Shown: positions 33,642-42,402, counted from the first letter of the stretch. The stretch is 64,000 bases of DNA from Carbonatibacter sp965199245 (GCA_965199245.1 CBDAQP010000001.1:868001-932000), one strand, 5' to 3'. Notes: a model not told the origin generated them from the sequence alone. Numbers and translations: made by a program.

Positions 33642-35690
33642 ATGGAACAGCTGCGTATTGATATTAGTGACGTCGAAAACGAACTGGGACATTTGAAGCA
33701 AACTGTCAGCTTTGGTGACCGTTTTGATATCTTTATGTCCACGCGCCGCCCGGATTTGCAATCGCCCGGAGTCCTTGCAGTCGAAGCCCAAAGCAAACAC
33801 GGCGGCATTACACGCTATTACGCCCTGATCTGCCAGAAAAAATATCCACCCCGACAGGATATTATGCGTCTGGCGACCCGCATGACGCGACTGGGAACGG
33901 TAACACCCGTTGATGCGGGTGTGATCCTGTTTCCCGAAGACGGGGTTTACCGTTATGTCATCGTTTTTGAAATTCCCAAAGGCTTCAGGCCACTGACCCC
34001 AAACCATCCAGGAATTCCAAAGCTTAAGGATGAGGAGATCATTTTTGGCTTTGTCAGCCGGATTAGTAATTTCTTGCGTGAAGCCTCTTCACGTGCCATT
34101 GCCCATCGGGCGATTCGGGCCGATAATATTTTTATTGACCGTGAAATGGGGTCAGTCACCCTTGGTGAGTTTGTCTCAACGCCGGCGGGGCTTCTTCAAC
34201 CTGCACTCTATGAAACAATCGAGCTGTCACAGTGTTCCCCCCTTGGGAAGGGACCCGGTACACACAGTGATGACCTCTATTCCTTTGGCGTTGTCATCGC
34301 CCAGCTGGCCATGGGGGGAACAAAATGTGACCGCATGGACGAGGAAAGCATCATCGAGGAAAAAATAAGACGCGGGTCGTATGTTGCCCTTGTGGGACAG
34401 GAAGCTGTTCCCTTGCGCCTCGTCGAACCCTTGCACGGCCTGCTCAACGATAATCCGGCGGATCGCTGGAGTTTGGAAGACATTGACTATTGGATGAGCG
34501 GACGCCGGCAACGCCCGAAAATGGGGGGGCTTGCCCCCCGGGCCATCCGTGCTTTTAAATTCCAGGGCAAGGAATACTGGACAGCGCGGGGGTTGGCCTA
34601 TGGATTTTCCCGGAATTGGCGGGAGGCAAAACAGGTCGTCAGCGAAAAAGAAGAGCTGGACACCTGGATCAGACGCGCCTTGCTGAACGAGGATATGGCT
34701 AACCGTGTCCGCGATACCATTAACGGCAGTTCGGGTTATTCGGGCGCAGGAGATGCCATGGATCGCGGGCTATCCACCGTTTTGATGGCCATGGATTCAA
34801 ACGCACCCATTCACTACAGGGGGATGTCCCTGCGATTCAATGCGGTCACGGACGCCCTCGGCCTCGCCGTCAGCGCGGGGGACGGCGAGGCCACCCGGAA
34901 TATCCGGGAAATCCTTCGGCTTAAACTTCCGCACCACTGGCTGGGAACCAAAAAAGCCATTGATCTGACCGCTGTTCCCATTCTCAATTCGCTGGATGGT
35001 CTCGAACGACGCCTGGCGAAGAACCTGCCAGGCCAGGGGATCCATAGTGCCATTTATGATGGATGCGATGGTCTCCCCTGTCTGTCCCCCCTGCTGGGGA
35101 AACATTACTGTGCAGACCTCGCCTCACTTTTGGCGATTCTTAACCAACTGGCCAGGGCGGGCAAACTCGAGGGCGTCCCTTACGACGATCATATTCTGGC
35201 CTTTGTCAGTAAAAACCTCGAAGGCTCCCACGAAAAAACGCTCAAATCCATGCAAAGCGATGATCCGATCACCGTTGTGCGCAGTTACCTGCGTTTGCTG
35301 GGTCACGCCCAATCGTCTCACGAGGGCATGTATCACCCGCATTTGACAGTTTATCTTTGTAACCTCTTGCGCGATTCGGTCGAGAATTTTAAAAATGTTT
35401 ACTTTCGTAACGAAGTCTATAAAGCCCTGGATATCGTCACTGCAAAGGGTGATCTTGATAATCTCGGCTATCTTTTGGACAATCGAAAAATGGAAGAACA
35501 GGACGCAACAGGATTTTCAACCGCACAGCAGGTTTACAACGGCCTGCACGCACAGATCAGGTGGTTGCACGATGGGGGATTACAGACCTCGCAACAGTTC
35601 AAACATATGGCGGGACGGGTTGCCGCGACAATGTCGGCCGTGCTGTCCATGATCGCGCTGATGCTCATCATACTCAACCGTGTACTCTAG
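33642..35690 (+). CDS. Protein-kinase-like (predicted pseudokinase) with C-terminal TM
   Basis: This 682-residue protein has kinase-fold hallmarks: HRAIRADNIFID at 155-166 aligns with the HRDLKPxN catalytic loop, TLGEF (173-177) with the DFG region, and DLYSFGVVIAQLAMGG (211-226) with helix F. The catalytic Asp of HRD is Ala, the loop Lys is Arg and the DFG Asp is Glu, and no glycine-rich loop is visible, so phosphotransfer is doubtful. A long helical C-terminal region of about 350 residues ends in one TM (VAATMSAVLSMIALMLIILN). It follows purA by 33 bp and is followed 8 bp later by a small membrane protein, suggesting one operon and complex. Confidence 0.75.
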   Translation: MEQLRIDISDVENELGHLKQTVSFGDRFDIFMSTRRPDLQSPGVLAVEAQSKHGGITRYYALICQKKYPPRQDIMRLATRMTRLGTVTPVDAGVILFPEDGVYRYVIVFEIPKGFRPLTPNHPGIPKLKDEEIIFGFVSRISNFLREASSRAIAHRAIRADNIFIDREMGSVTLGEFVSTPAGLLQPALYETIELSQCSPLGKGPGTHSDDLYSFGVVIAQLAMGGTKCDRMDEESIIEEKIRRGSYVALVGQEAVPLRLVEPLHGLLNDNPADRWSLEDIDYWMSGRRQRPKMGGLAPRAIRAFKFQGKEYWTARGLAYGFSRNWREAKQVVSEKEELDTWIRRALLNEDMANRVRDTINGSSGYSGAGDAMDRGLSTVLMAMDSNAPIHYRGMSLRFNAVTDALGLAVSAGDGEATRNIREILRLKLPHHWLGTKKAIDLTAVPILNSLDGLERRLAKNLPGQGIHSAIYDGCDGLPCLSPLLGKHYCADLASLLAILNQLARAGKLEGVPYDDHILAFVSKNLEGSHEKTLKSMQSDDPITVVRSYLRLLGHAQSSHEGMYHPHLTVYLCNLLRDSVENFKNVYFRNEVYKALDIVTAKGDLDNLGYLLDNRKMEEQDATGFSTAQQVYNGLHAQIRWLHDGGLQTSQQFKHMAGRVAATMSAVLSMIALMLIILNRVL

Positions 35691-35698
35691 AGGACGAG

Positions 35699-36205
35699 AT
35701 GCAACGTATCGGCCTTCTTGTTATTCTTTTTCTGATTTCTGTCGTTTTGATGCCCACGCTTTTGCTCGTGGCCTTTCTGGCCCTGCCCTCTGCCATGGTT
35801 TTTGCCCTCGACAAAGGTGATCCCAAATATTTAAGCCTGACCATTGCCTTTCCAAATTTCGCCGGAACAGTCCCCGCGATCCTCGACCTGTGGGACGAAG
35901 GACAGAGCTATGCCGCATCGCTGTCGCTCATGTTTGACCCAGCCAACATTGCGACTGCCTATCTGGCCGCTACGGCCGGCGGGGCCATTTTTCTCCTTAT
36001 CAGGCCCTCCATCAAACTCTATCTTTCGACAAACTCTGACAAAAGAATCGCCCGCATCACCAGGGTTCAAAACGAACTGATTGAAGCATGGGGGGAGGAC
36101 GTCATCGGCACCAACCCCCCGCCGGGTGAAAGCACACACGCGGAGGGGACACAAGTCGCCATGCTCAAGGAGCACGCAAAAGGAGAGGTCTCACGCGAGG
36201 ATTAA
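35699..36205 (+). CDS. Inner-membrane protein partner of the pseudokinase, unknown function
   Basis: This 168-residue protein has an N-terminal TM (MQRIGLLVILFLISVVLMPT extended by LLLVAFLALPSAMVFAL), an extracytoplasmic segment (DKGDPKYLSLTIAFPNFAGT), a second TM (IATAYLAATAGGAIFLLI) and a charged cytoplasmic tail. The start at 35699 is 8 bp after the upstream stop, behind AGAGGACGAG. The 8-bp spacing argues for co-expression with the pseudokinase. Family not recognised. Confidence 0.7.
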   Translation: MQRIGLLVILFLISVVLMPTLLLVAFLALPSAMVFALDKGDPKYLSLTIAFPNFAGTVPAILDLWDEGQSYAASLSLMFDPANIATAYLAATAGGAIFLLIRPSIKLYLSTNSDKRIARITRVQNELIEAWGEDVIGTNPPPGESTHAEGTQVAMLKEHAKGEVSRED

Positions 36206-36225
36206 CCCCGGACACCCCCCGGGGA

Positions 36226-37110
36226 TTATCCTCCCGCCAGATTTTGGGCAATCGCGGCATTCCGAATGGCTTTTTGGAGCTTTTCAAAGGCCCTGACCTC
36301 AATCTGGCGCACACGCTCGCGCGAAATCCCGTAAGAATGTGACAGGTCTTCCAATGTTGTTGGATCTTCCTTGAGGCGACGTTCGCGCAGAATGTGTTGT
36401 TCACGTTCGTTTAATGTCGCCATAGCCTCACCCAACAAGGCCCGACGCCTCGTCAATTCTTCGTTTTCGGCAAAGCTGGCTTCCTGATCCGGGCTGTCAT
36501 CAACGAGCCAGTCCTGCCATTCGCCCTCGCCATCCTGACGGAGCGGCGCATTGAGCGAGTTATCATGGGCGGCAAGGCGGCGATTCATCTGAACGACGTC
36601 CTGTTCAGGCACATCAAGCCGACTGGCAATTTTTCTGACCTGCTCGGGCGACAGATCACCGTCATCAATCGCTGACATCTGGCCTTTGAGTTTGCGCAGG
36701 TTGAAAAAGAGTTTTTTCTGCGCCGCTGTCGTTCCAATTTTGACCAGCGACCAGGAGTGAAGAATATATTCCTGAATAGAGGCCCGAATCCACCACATGG
36801 CATAGGTCGCCAAACGAAACCCCTTTTCAGGGTCAAAACGCTTGATCGCCTGCATCATGCCGACATTGCCCTCTGAAATCAGTTCGGCAACGGGCAAACC
36901 ATATCCCCGGTATCCCATCGCGATTTTCGCAACCAAACGCAAATGACTGGTCACAAGACTATGGGCGGCCTCAACATCGCCCTCCTCCCGCCAGGCTTTC
37001 GCCAGCTGATATTCCCGATCCTGAGACAGCATGGGAAATTTGCGAATGCTCTGCAAATAGCGCGACAGGTTACCGTCCGGTGTCAAGGCAGGAATTTTTG
37101 TCTCTGTCAT
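36226..37110 (-). CDS. rpoH: Heat-shock sigma factor RpoH
   Basis: This 294-residue sigma-32 has region 2 LISEGNVGMMQAIKRFDPEK then GFRLATYAMWWIRASIQEYI, the RpoH box AAQKKLFFNLRKLKG and region 4 ILRERRLKEDPTTLEDLSHS then YGISRERVRQIEVRAFEKLQ. It directs heat-shock transcription; hflKC and htrA in this window are likely targets in such bacteria. It lies 176 bp downstream of rluD on the same strand, the usual alphaproteobacterial pairing. Confidence 0.97.
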   Translation of the reverse strand: MTETKIPALTPDGNLSRYLQSIRKFPMLSQDREYQLAKAWREEGDVEAAHSLVTSHLRLVAKIAMGYRGYGLPVAELISEGNVGMMQAIKRFDPEKGFRLATYAMWWIRASIQEYILHSWSLVKIGTTAAQKKLFFNLRKLKGQMSAIDDGDLSPEQVRKIASRLDVPEQDVVQMNRRLAAHDNSLNAPLRQDGEGEWQDWLVDDSPDQEASFAENEELTRRRALLGEAMATLNEREQHILRERRLKEDPTTLEDLSHSYGISRERVRQIEVRAFEKLQKAIRNAAIAQNLAGG

Positions 37111-37286
37111 GGTGAGTCTCCTTAAATCTTTCGCCTGCTTTCAAACGCAGAAACGTTTCCACCTGCTTTATTCTACGCATCAAGAGTGAAAACGGATTTT
37201 ATATCCCCTGATCAAAGGGGGATAGTTATGTCAGTTTTATGACAGTTATTCTATGGCAAAAGCTCTCTCATTGCAATTTTTAATCA

Positions 37287-38318
37287 TTATAAAGTTTCGA
37301 GGAGATTTTGCAAATCGTCTGCCAAACTGCTGTCGAAAAAATGCTTTGTGCCAGTAATCGGGTGGACAAAGCCCAGTGTCTTGGCATGGAGAGCCTGACG
37401 GCGAAACTGCGCCATCTGTGCCCTGGCCGCATCGGAAAAAAACCTCTGCCGCGCCGCACCTTGATTGCCATAAACAGGGTCGGCAAGCAGGGGCGTTCCC
37501 TGGTGTGTCATATGGACGCGGATTTGATGTGTGCGCCCGGTTTCCAGCCGACATTCAAGATGGGCCACCGTCCCCCGGGCAAGGCTTTGCAGAACCTTGT
37601 AGTGAGTCACGGCCGGTTTTCCACCTGTGGCGACAACCGCCATTTTCTTTCTGTTGCCAGGGTTACGCCCGATGGCCCCGGTCACTGTCCCCGCACAAGG
37701 GCGCGGGATCCCCCAAACAAGCGCGCGATAACAGCGTTCAATGTCATGGCGGGCAAAGAGGGCGGCGAGGCCCTGATGGCAACATTGCGTTTTTGCCACA
37801 ACCATCAAACCGCTGGTATCTTTATCCAGACGATGAACAATACCGGGACGCTTGACCCCCCCAATCCCCGGCAGGTTGTCGCCACAATGATAAAGGAGGG
37901 CATTGACCAACGTTCGGTCAGGGTTTCCGGGGGCCGGATGCACCACCAGCCCGGGGGGCTTGTTCACCACCAGCAGATGTGCGTCCTCAAAGACAAGATC
38001 AAGCGGGATTCTCTGGGCCACAGGCGCGGCCTCCTGCACGGGGGGAAGGGTGAGACAAACCACCTGTGCGGACTTCAGGCGGTGGTTTGCGTTATTGACA
38101 ATAGCCCCCTCCAGCACAACCTGCCCTTCCCCAATCAGGGCCTGTAACCGACTGCGTGAAAAATGGGGCAGGCGGCGCACCAGAAATTTGTCAAGACGCC
38201 ACTTTTTTTCATCATCCGCCACAGACAACTGAATAACACCTTCGCCTGCCTCACCATTTGAAGGGAGCGGTTCCGTGCTTGTGGTGCTGTGAATTTCTGT
38301 TAAATCCTGTTCAGACAT
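37287..38318 (-). CDS. rluD: 23S rRNA pseudouridine synthase RluD family
   Basis: This 343-residue RluA-family enzyme has an N-terminal S4 RNA-binding domain (about 38-95; WRLDKFLVRRLPHFSRSRLQ) and the catalytic block PGIVHRLDKDTSGLMVVAKT with the essential Asp. RLETGRTHQIRVHMTHQGTP and GDPVYG-like LADPVYGNQG follow. RluD modifies helix 69 of 23S rRNA. The start was placed at MSEQD (38318), since the frame open further upstream lacks family resemblance. It diverges from the small membrane protein at 38378. Confidence 0.93.
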   Translation of the reverse strand: MSEQDLTEIHSTTSTEPLPSNGEAGEGVIQLSVADDEKKWRLDKFLVRRLPHFSRSRLQALIGEGQVVLEGAIVNNANHRLKSAQVVCLTLPPVQEAAPVAQRIPLDLVFEDAHLLVVNKPPGLVVHPAPGNPDRTLVNALLYHCGDNLPGIGGVKRPGIVHRLDKDTSGLMVVAKTQCCHQGLAALFARHDIERCYRALVWGIPRPCAGTVTGAIGRNPGNRKKMAVVATGGKPAVTHYKVLQSLARGTVAHLECRLETGRTHQIRVHMTHQGTPLLADPVYGNQGAARQRFFSDAARAQMAQFRRQALHAKTLGFVHPITGTKHFFDSSLADDLQNLLETL

Positions 38319-38377
38319 GTGACCAATGCCCTCTGGAGAAAAAAACACAGGGAGGCAAAACATGAGAGGTTAAGAAA

Positions 38378-38725
38378 ATGAACGCCGTCAAGATCGCTGT
38401 CTTTATCATGTCTGTGTTGCTCGTGATCGGTTTTTGCGTTGTGGTCGTCACGATTGCCTCGCGCCTGAATGCTGATGATTCCGTCCAGAAAACGCAAAAA
38501 GGCCCCTCTGATCCTACCGCAGAAACCGCCACCTTTGGCGAAAAAACCATCAACATTCCCACAGGCTGTCGCCTGGACTCCCTTAACCCCCACGGCGATG
38601 GGATCATCCTTGTTCTAACAGGTCAAGAGACCCCTTGTCAGCAGATTCGCATTCTCGACCTCAAGACCGGACGCGAACGCGGTCGCTTTGTCCTGCGCTC
38701 TTACGACCGCCGTCCATCCAGATAG
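38378..38725 (+). CDS. Small membrane-anchored protein, DUF6476-like
   Basis: This 115-residue protein has one N-terminal TM (MNAVKIAVFIMSVLLVIGFC then VVVVTIASRL) and a soluble part GEKTINIPTGCRLDSLNPHG with LTGQETPCQQIRILDLKTGR. It resembles the short proteins encoded divergently from rluD in many alphaproteobacteria (DUF6476), function unknown. Intact. Confidence 0.65.
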   Translation: MNAVKIAVFIMSVLLVIGFCVVVVTIASRLNADDSVQKTQKGPSDPTAETATFGEKTINIPTGCRLDSLNPHGDGIILVLTGQETPCQQIRILDLKTGRERGRFVLRSYDRRPSR

Positions 38726-38754
38726 TTATTTCCCGCTGCCCCCCGAAAAAGGGT

Positions 38755-39295
38755 TCAAAAAGCGGCAAACAGGCCCGCACTGCCTTCTGGCTGTGCCGCA
38801 CGCACAGGGGCAAGCCCCGCGACGGGCCGGGCTGTTTCATAAATCCGGGCCACCAAACGCTGATTGAGTACAGGTGGTCAACGCCCGCCAATCACAACCA
38901 CCGGGGGATCAATAAAGGCCGTCGCCGCCAAAACCGCAGAGGACAGCTGTTCCCCGGCCCGCGCAACCCGGTCATCAACGACCCGATTTCCCGCCAGGAT
39001 TGGCTCAAGATCACCGAAATCATCCAGTCTTTGCCCCGCCGTTCCAACACATCAGGGGCCGACGGACGCGGCTGCCCATAAGCAAAGAGAAACCCGGCAA
39101 GGCAGGCATTCCCCGCGAAAGGGCACAGCATCAATGACAGCACCACCCCCCACACCATGACCAACATGGATCAGGAACACTGCCCGCCCGTCATCGGGCT
39201 GACGCCCATAAACATACTCGCGGCACTTTTGCCATCGTTTTCAATCCGGATCGCCTGCGCGAGGGGTTGCGACCGGGGTGTTGCGCCACTCGACA
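38755..39295 (-). pseudogene. ROK-family sugar kinase, decayed
   Basis: In several minus-strand frames one reads IRIENDGKSAA, EYVYGRQPDDGRAVFLIHVG then HGVGGGAVIDA, RGNACLAGF, AEQLSSAVLAATAFIDPPVV (frame approximate) and LVARIYETARPVAGLAPVRA. These are the ATP-binding (GxGxGxG-like HVGHGVGGGAV), acceptor and C-terminal segments of ROK kinases/regulators. At least three frameshifts separate them and the N-terminal third is missing. A stop lies at 38755. Confidence 0.72.
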
Positions 39296-39383
39296 AGAAA
39301 ATAACCCCTGTCACAGACTCCGCCCCTGTGCTAAATCACAGAAACACCACAGGGACACGGAAACACCACAGGACAGCCCGACC

Positions 39384-40034
39384 ATGACAAAAGCCTTCGC
39401 CCCCCTTCTCACCCTCGCGCTCCTTTTTACTCTCCCTGCCCACGCTGAAAGATTCACCGCACTCAAGGAGCGCGCAGAACAGGGAGACGCATCAGCACAG
39501 TTCAACCTTGGTCTCATGTACGTCAACGGACAGGGCGTCCCGCAGGATCATGCCACAGCCGTCACATGGTACACAAAAGCAGCTGAACAGGGAGACGCAT
39601 CAGCACAGTTCAACCTTGGTCTCATGTACGTCGACGGAGAGGGCGTCCCGCAGGATCATGCCACAGCCGCTAAATGGTTCACAAAAGCAGCAAAACAGGG
39701 ACACGCAAAAGCACAGGTCAACCTTGGTCTCATGTACAACAACGGAGAGGGCGTCCCGCAGGATCATGCCACAGCCGTCAAATGGTACACAAAAGCAGCA
39801 GAACAGGGAGTCGCATCAGCACAGGTCAACCTTGGTCTCATGTACAGCAACGGAGAGGGCGTCCCGCAGGATCATGCCAAAGCCCATATGTGGTGGAACC
39901 TTGCGGCGGCCCTGGGCAATAAAGGTGCGATGAAAAACCGCGACATCATCGCAAAAAACATGACCCCCGAACGAATTGCGAAAGCACAGGAGGCGGCACG
40001 GGCCTGTCTGGCGCGGGGGTATCAGGGGTGTTGA
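39384..40034 (+). CDS. Sel1-repeat secreted protein
   Basis: This 216-residue protein has a signal peptide (MTKAFAPLLTLALLFTLPAHA, cut before ERFTA) and four near-identical 36-residue Sel1 repeats (GVPQDHATAVTWYTKAAEQG). The tail is KAHMWWNLAAALGNKGAMKN then RDIIAKNMTPERIAKAQEAA. Sel1 repeats form TPR-like scaffolds for protein contacts; the location is probably periplasmic. The repeats are so alike at DNA level (AACCTTGGTCTCATGTAC) that repeat number may vary by recombination. The start at 39384 is set by the signal peptide. Confidence 0.88.
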   Translation: MTKAFAPLLTLALLFTLPAHAERFTALKERAEQGDASAQFNLGLMYVNGQGVPQDHATAVTWYTKAAEQGDASAQFNLGLMYVDGEGVPQDHATAAKWFTKAAKQGHAKAQVNLGLMYNNGEGVPQDHATAVKWYTKAAEQGVASAQVNLGLMYSNGEGVPQDHAKAHMWWNLAAALGNKGAMKNRDIIAKNMTPERIAKAQEAARACLARGYQGC

Positions 40035-40738
40035 CAATGCAAAGCAACACCCGTTTTGCGCTTTATTTTGCGCCTGAACAGGGATCGGCACTGGACAGAT
40101 TCGGGGCGGCGTGGCTGGGGTGGGATGCCGCCGCCCGTGTTCCGGTGGCGCGTCCGGTCTGTGCGGGGCTGTCGGGATCAGGGATTGCAGAGATCACCCG
40201 GACCCCGGCGCGTTATGGGTTTCACGGGACGCTCAAGCCACCCTTTCGCCTGCGGGCGGGGTGTTCTGTCGAGGATCTCGACCGGGCCGTGACGGCCCTG
40301 GCGGCGGGGGAGGAGGCCCTGACCACCGCCCCGCTTGCGCTGGCAGAGATCGGGTCGTTTTTCGCGCTTGTTCCGCCCCGGAGCGCGGCCTTGTCCGCCC
40401 TGGCGGCGCGGTGTGTGCGTGATCTGGATGATTTTCGCGCCCCCGCCGGTGCGGCGGAACTGGACAAACGCCGCGCGGGGGGGCTGTCGGCGCGACAGGA
40501 CAAAAACCTGTGCCGGTGGGGTTATCCCCATGTGATGGATGATTTTCGTTTTCACCTGACCCTGACCAACAGCCTGAGCGGGGCAGAACGCGACAGGGTG
40601 CGCCCTGTCCTGCGCGATCTGACCGCCGCAATCACGGGGGAGAGGGACGATTTTCGCCTCACCAGCCTGTGTCTTTTTGGTGATCCCGGGGCGGGACAGC
40701 CCTTTGTGTTGCTGAAACGCTATCCCCTGCATGGATAA
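40028..40738 (+). CDS. DUF1045 phosphonate-metabolism-associated protein, copy 2
   Basis: This 236-residue protein differs from the 11118-11828 product at only a few residues. It has the GTG start 40028 overlapping the Sel1 stop, or ATG 40037 (MQSNTRFALYFAP). The paired motifs RYGFHGTLKPPF and DFRFHLTLTNSL suggest a 2H-phosphodiesterase-like fold. It is convergent with and overlaps phnN by 80 bp, the pairing seen in phosphonate operons, although no phnG-M genes are present. Confidence 0.87.
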   Translation: MLTMQSNTRFALYFAPEQGSALDRFGAAWLGWDAAARVPVARPVCAGLSGSGIAEITRTPARYGFHGTLKPPFRLRAGCSVEDLDRAVTALAAGEEALTTAPLALAEIGSFFALVPPRSAALSALAARCVRDLDDFRAPAGAAELDKRRAGGLSARQDKNLCRWGYPHVMDDFRFHLTLTNSLSGAERDRVRPVLRDLTAAITGERDDFRLTSLCLFGDPGAGQPFVLLKRYPLHG

Positions 40739-41348
40739 AGGGTTCAATCGCGGCGATGACCTGCCGGGCGGCCAGATCGAGGGGGCCGCTGTTGTCAATG
40801 TTGATCACATCCGGCCCCGTTACTGTGAAGGCCCGCGCCAGGCGTTGTTCAATCGCCGCGTCATCCTCGCGCCCGCGCGCCCGCAGGCGGCGGGCCAGTT
40901 CGGCGGGTGTGACCGTCACCGATAACACCCGCACCGGGTTATAACGCTGGCGGGCCTGTTCAATCACGGTGCGCGAGACATTGACAACAACGCAAACCCC
41001 ACCCGCCAGATCGCTATTGATGGTCTGTTCAATGCCATAGTCCAGGCCGTGCGCCGTCCAGTCAAAGGCAAAACGCCACTGCGCCCGCGCGGCGGCAAAA
41101 TCATCCGGGCCGAGAGCGATATGGTTTTCCCCCCCTGCATCCGCCGGACGTGTGATAACGCGACGCGGAAAAGAAACCGCCGCGCCAAAATGTTGACGGG
41201 CCACAGACAGCAGGCTGTCCTTTCCCGCCCCACTCGGCCCCACAAGCAAAAACAGGCAACCTGTGTGGCGTGCGGTCGCGCTGTGCGCGGAGCAAGAATC
41301 AGGATTGATCGCGCCGGGCGCGGAGCGAGGAACAAGGATAACGCACAC
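40659..41348 (-). CDS. phnN: Ribose 1,5-bisphosphokinase PhnN
   Basis: This 229-residue guanylate-kinase-like enzyme makes PRPP from ribose 1,5-bisphosphate in phosphonate breakdown. The P-loop is LVGPSGAGKDSLLSVARQHF. Others are VITRPADAGGENHIALGPDD and the LSVTVTPAELARRLRARGRE lid region, with VINIDNSGPLDLAARQVIAA at the C-terminus. The N-terminus before HTGCLFLLVG is not certain; the first ATG (41348) adds about 30 residues. Its last 80 bp overlap the DUF1045 gene. Confidence 0.87.
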   Translation of the reverse strand: MCVILVPRSAPGAINPDSCSAHSATARHTGCLFLLVGPSGAGKDSLLSVARQHFGAAVSFPRRVITRPADAGGENHIALGPDDFAAARAQWRFAFDWTAHGLDYGIEQTINSDLAGGVCVVVNVSRTVIEQARQRYNPVRVLSVTVTPAELARRLRARGREDDAAIEQRLARAFTVTGPDVINIDNSGPLDLAARQVIAAIEPFIHAGDSVSATQRAVPPRDHQKDTGW

Positions 41349-41400
41349 AAATAATTAACTTGCAAAAAACCAAAAATGTGCGCTGGTTTTATACGGACAG

Positions 41401-41877
41401 CTATTTTTTCCGAAAAGAATCGAGTGACACGACCTCGGCAGGGCCGTTTTTCTGTATCTCTGTGTCCGACTTTTCTGGCTCTTTGTCCTCACTATCTTCC
41501 GCGCCATGGGTGAATTGCAGGCCAAATTGTACGGAAGGATCAGCAAAGGCAACGACCGCCGCAAAGGGGATTGTCAAGCGCACCGGAACCCCGGCAAAGG
41601 ACAGCGTGAGGGCAAAGGCATCATCTGTGAGGGCGAGGTCGCTGAACTGATGCTGCAGGATAATCGTCATCTCACTGGGATAACGGGCGCGGAGGTCATC
41701 GGGAATGACAACGCCGGGGTGCGTGGTGTGAAAGGTAATGTAAAAATGATGATCACCAGACAAGCCCTGATCACGCACCTGGGCGAGCGCGTCCTTGACC
41801 ACACCCAACAAAGCCCGTTCGACCATCAGGTCATAACGCAACTGAACCCCTGCTTGCGCCCCCGTATCTTCTGACAT
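41401..41877 (-). CDS. sspB: SspB-family ClpXP adaptor
   Basis: This 158-residue protein is of the alphaproteobacterial SspB type: LRYDLMVERALLGVVKDALA, HHFYITFHTTHPGVVIPDDL, YPSEMTIILQHQFSDLALTD and SFAGVPVRLTIPFAAVVAFA then DPSVQFGLQF. It delivers SsrA-tagged proteins to ClpXP, and the acidic, flexible C-terminus (HGAEDSEDKEPEKSD, ending VVSLDSFRKK) ends in the ClpX-docking segment. Start MSEDTG (41877), with MKMSED (41883) the alternative. The tmRNA gene lies 111 bp upstream on the same strand, so tag maker and tag reader are neighbours. Confidence 0.92.
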   Translation of the reverse strand: MSEDTGAQAGVQLRYDLMVERALLGVVKDALAQVRDQGLSGDHHFYITFHTTHPGVVIPDDLRARYPSEMTIILQHQFSDLALTDDAFALTLSFAGVPVRLTIPFAAVVAFADPSVQFGLQFTHGAEDSEDKEPEKSDTEIQKNGPAEVVSLDSFRKK

Positions 41878-41987
41878 TTTCATGACCCCAACCCAAGAGG
41901 AAAACCGTCCCCTGTCTGTCTGATAAACAGGCAACAGTCAAGACAGCAATCACGATAAAAAACCAAAAGAAACAAAGTGGGGGCGTT

Positions 41988-42306
41988 CTGTTGCCAGGTG
42001 CCCCCGAACCCCGCCTGCACGTGTGATGTCACAGGACTTCAAAGGCGATAGCCATGACTGCCCTAGGCAGCAACAGCCATCTCACGAGAGTTGTCATTTG
42101 CAACTACTACGATGGCCCGATAACGGCGGAACCATGCCGGGTACCGAACAAATCTTTACCACGCGCGTCGATCCTGTTTCGCCCCCATAACCCTCCTCGC
42201 ACGTCACAAGACAGCCGATCAGGACAATGGTGGAGGCGCCGGGTACCGCCCCCGGGTCCACAACGCTTATTCCATAAGCCCGTTTAGCACCATAACTGGC
42301 AAGCCA
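41988..42306 (-). ncRNA. ssrA: Circularly permuted two-piece tmRNA
   Basis: On the minus strand the acceptor piece comes first (about 42306-42228): a T-arm GGACCCGGGGGCGGTACCC, then CGCCTCCACCA with the encoded CCA ending at 42228. After a 41-nt spacer the coding piece starts at 42186 with GGGGGCGAAACAGGATCGAC. GGGGGCG pairs with CGCCTCC to form the acceptor stem (one G-U). The tag frame 42101-42063 encodes ANDNSREMAVAA then TAG. The coding 3' end CTGGCAA (41997-41991) pairs with TTGCCAG (42302-42296) of the acceptor piece, joining the halves. The exact outer ends are estimates. Permutation is known for alphaproteobacterial tmRNAs. Confidence 0.93.
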
Positions 42307-42363
42307 GCGAAGCGATAATAGCCCGTTGCGTGAATGGGGTCAAAAAAAATATCCCGAAAAACC

Positions 42364-42402
42364 TTGACAATTACTCAAAAACATACAGAATTGTTTGTAT
42401 GT
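42364..42402 (+). promoter_or_regulatory. tetR promoter with palindromic operator
   Basis: TTGACA (42364-42369), 17 bp, AGAATT (42387-42392). The inverted repeat ACATACA...TGTATGT (42381-42402) overlaps the -10 box and the likely transcription start. The arrangement suits autorepression by the TetR product encoded next. Confidence 0.65.

Larger units (their letters stand above)
39320..40775. repeat. Inverted segmental duplication, copy 2
   Basis: This is the reverse complement partner of 11079-12525. It includes the intact Sel1 gene, the DUF1045 gene and the 3' end of the complete phnN. Because phnN is whole only here, this is probably the original locus. Confidence 0.92.

Noticed and set aside
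39488..39890. CRISPR-like regular repeats
   Set aside because: The 108-bp periodicity is the coding sequence of in-frame Sel1 repeats, with no spacers and no cas genes.
42054..42287. Protein-coding frame at 42054-42287
   Set aside because: It lies antisense to the two-piece tmRNA, which explains the whole interval.
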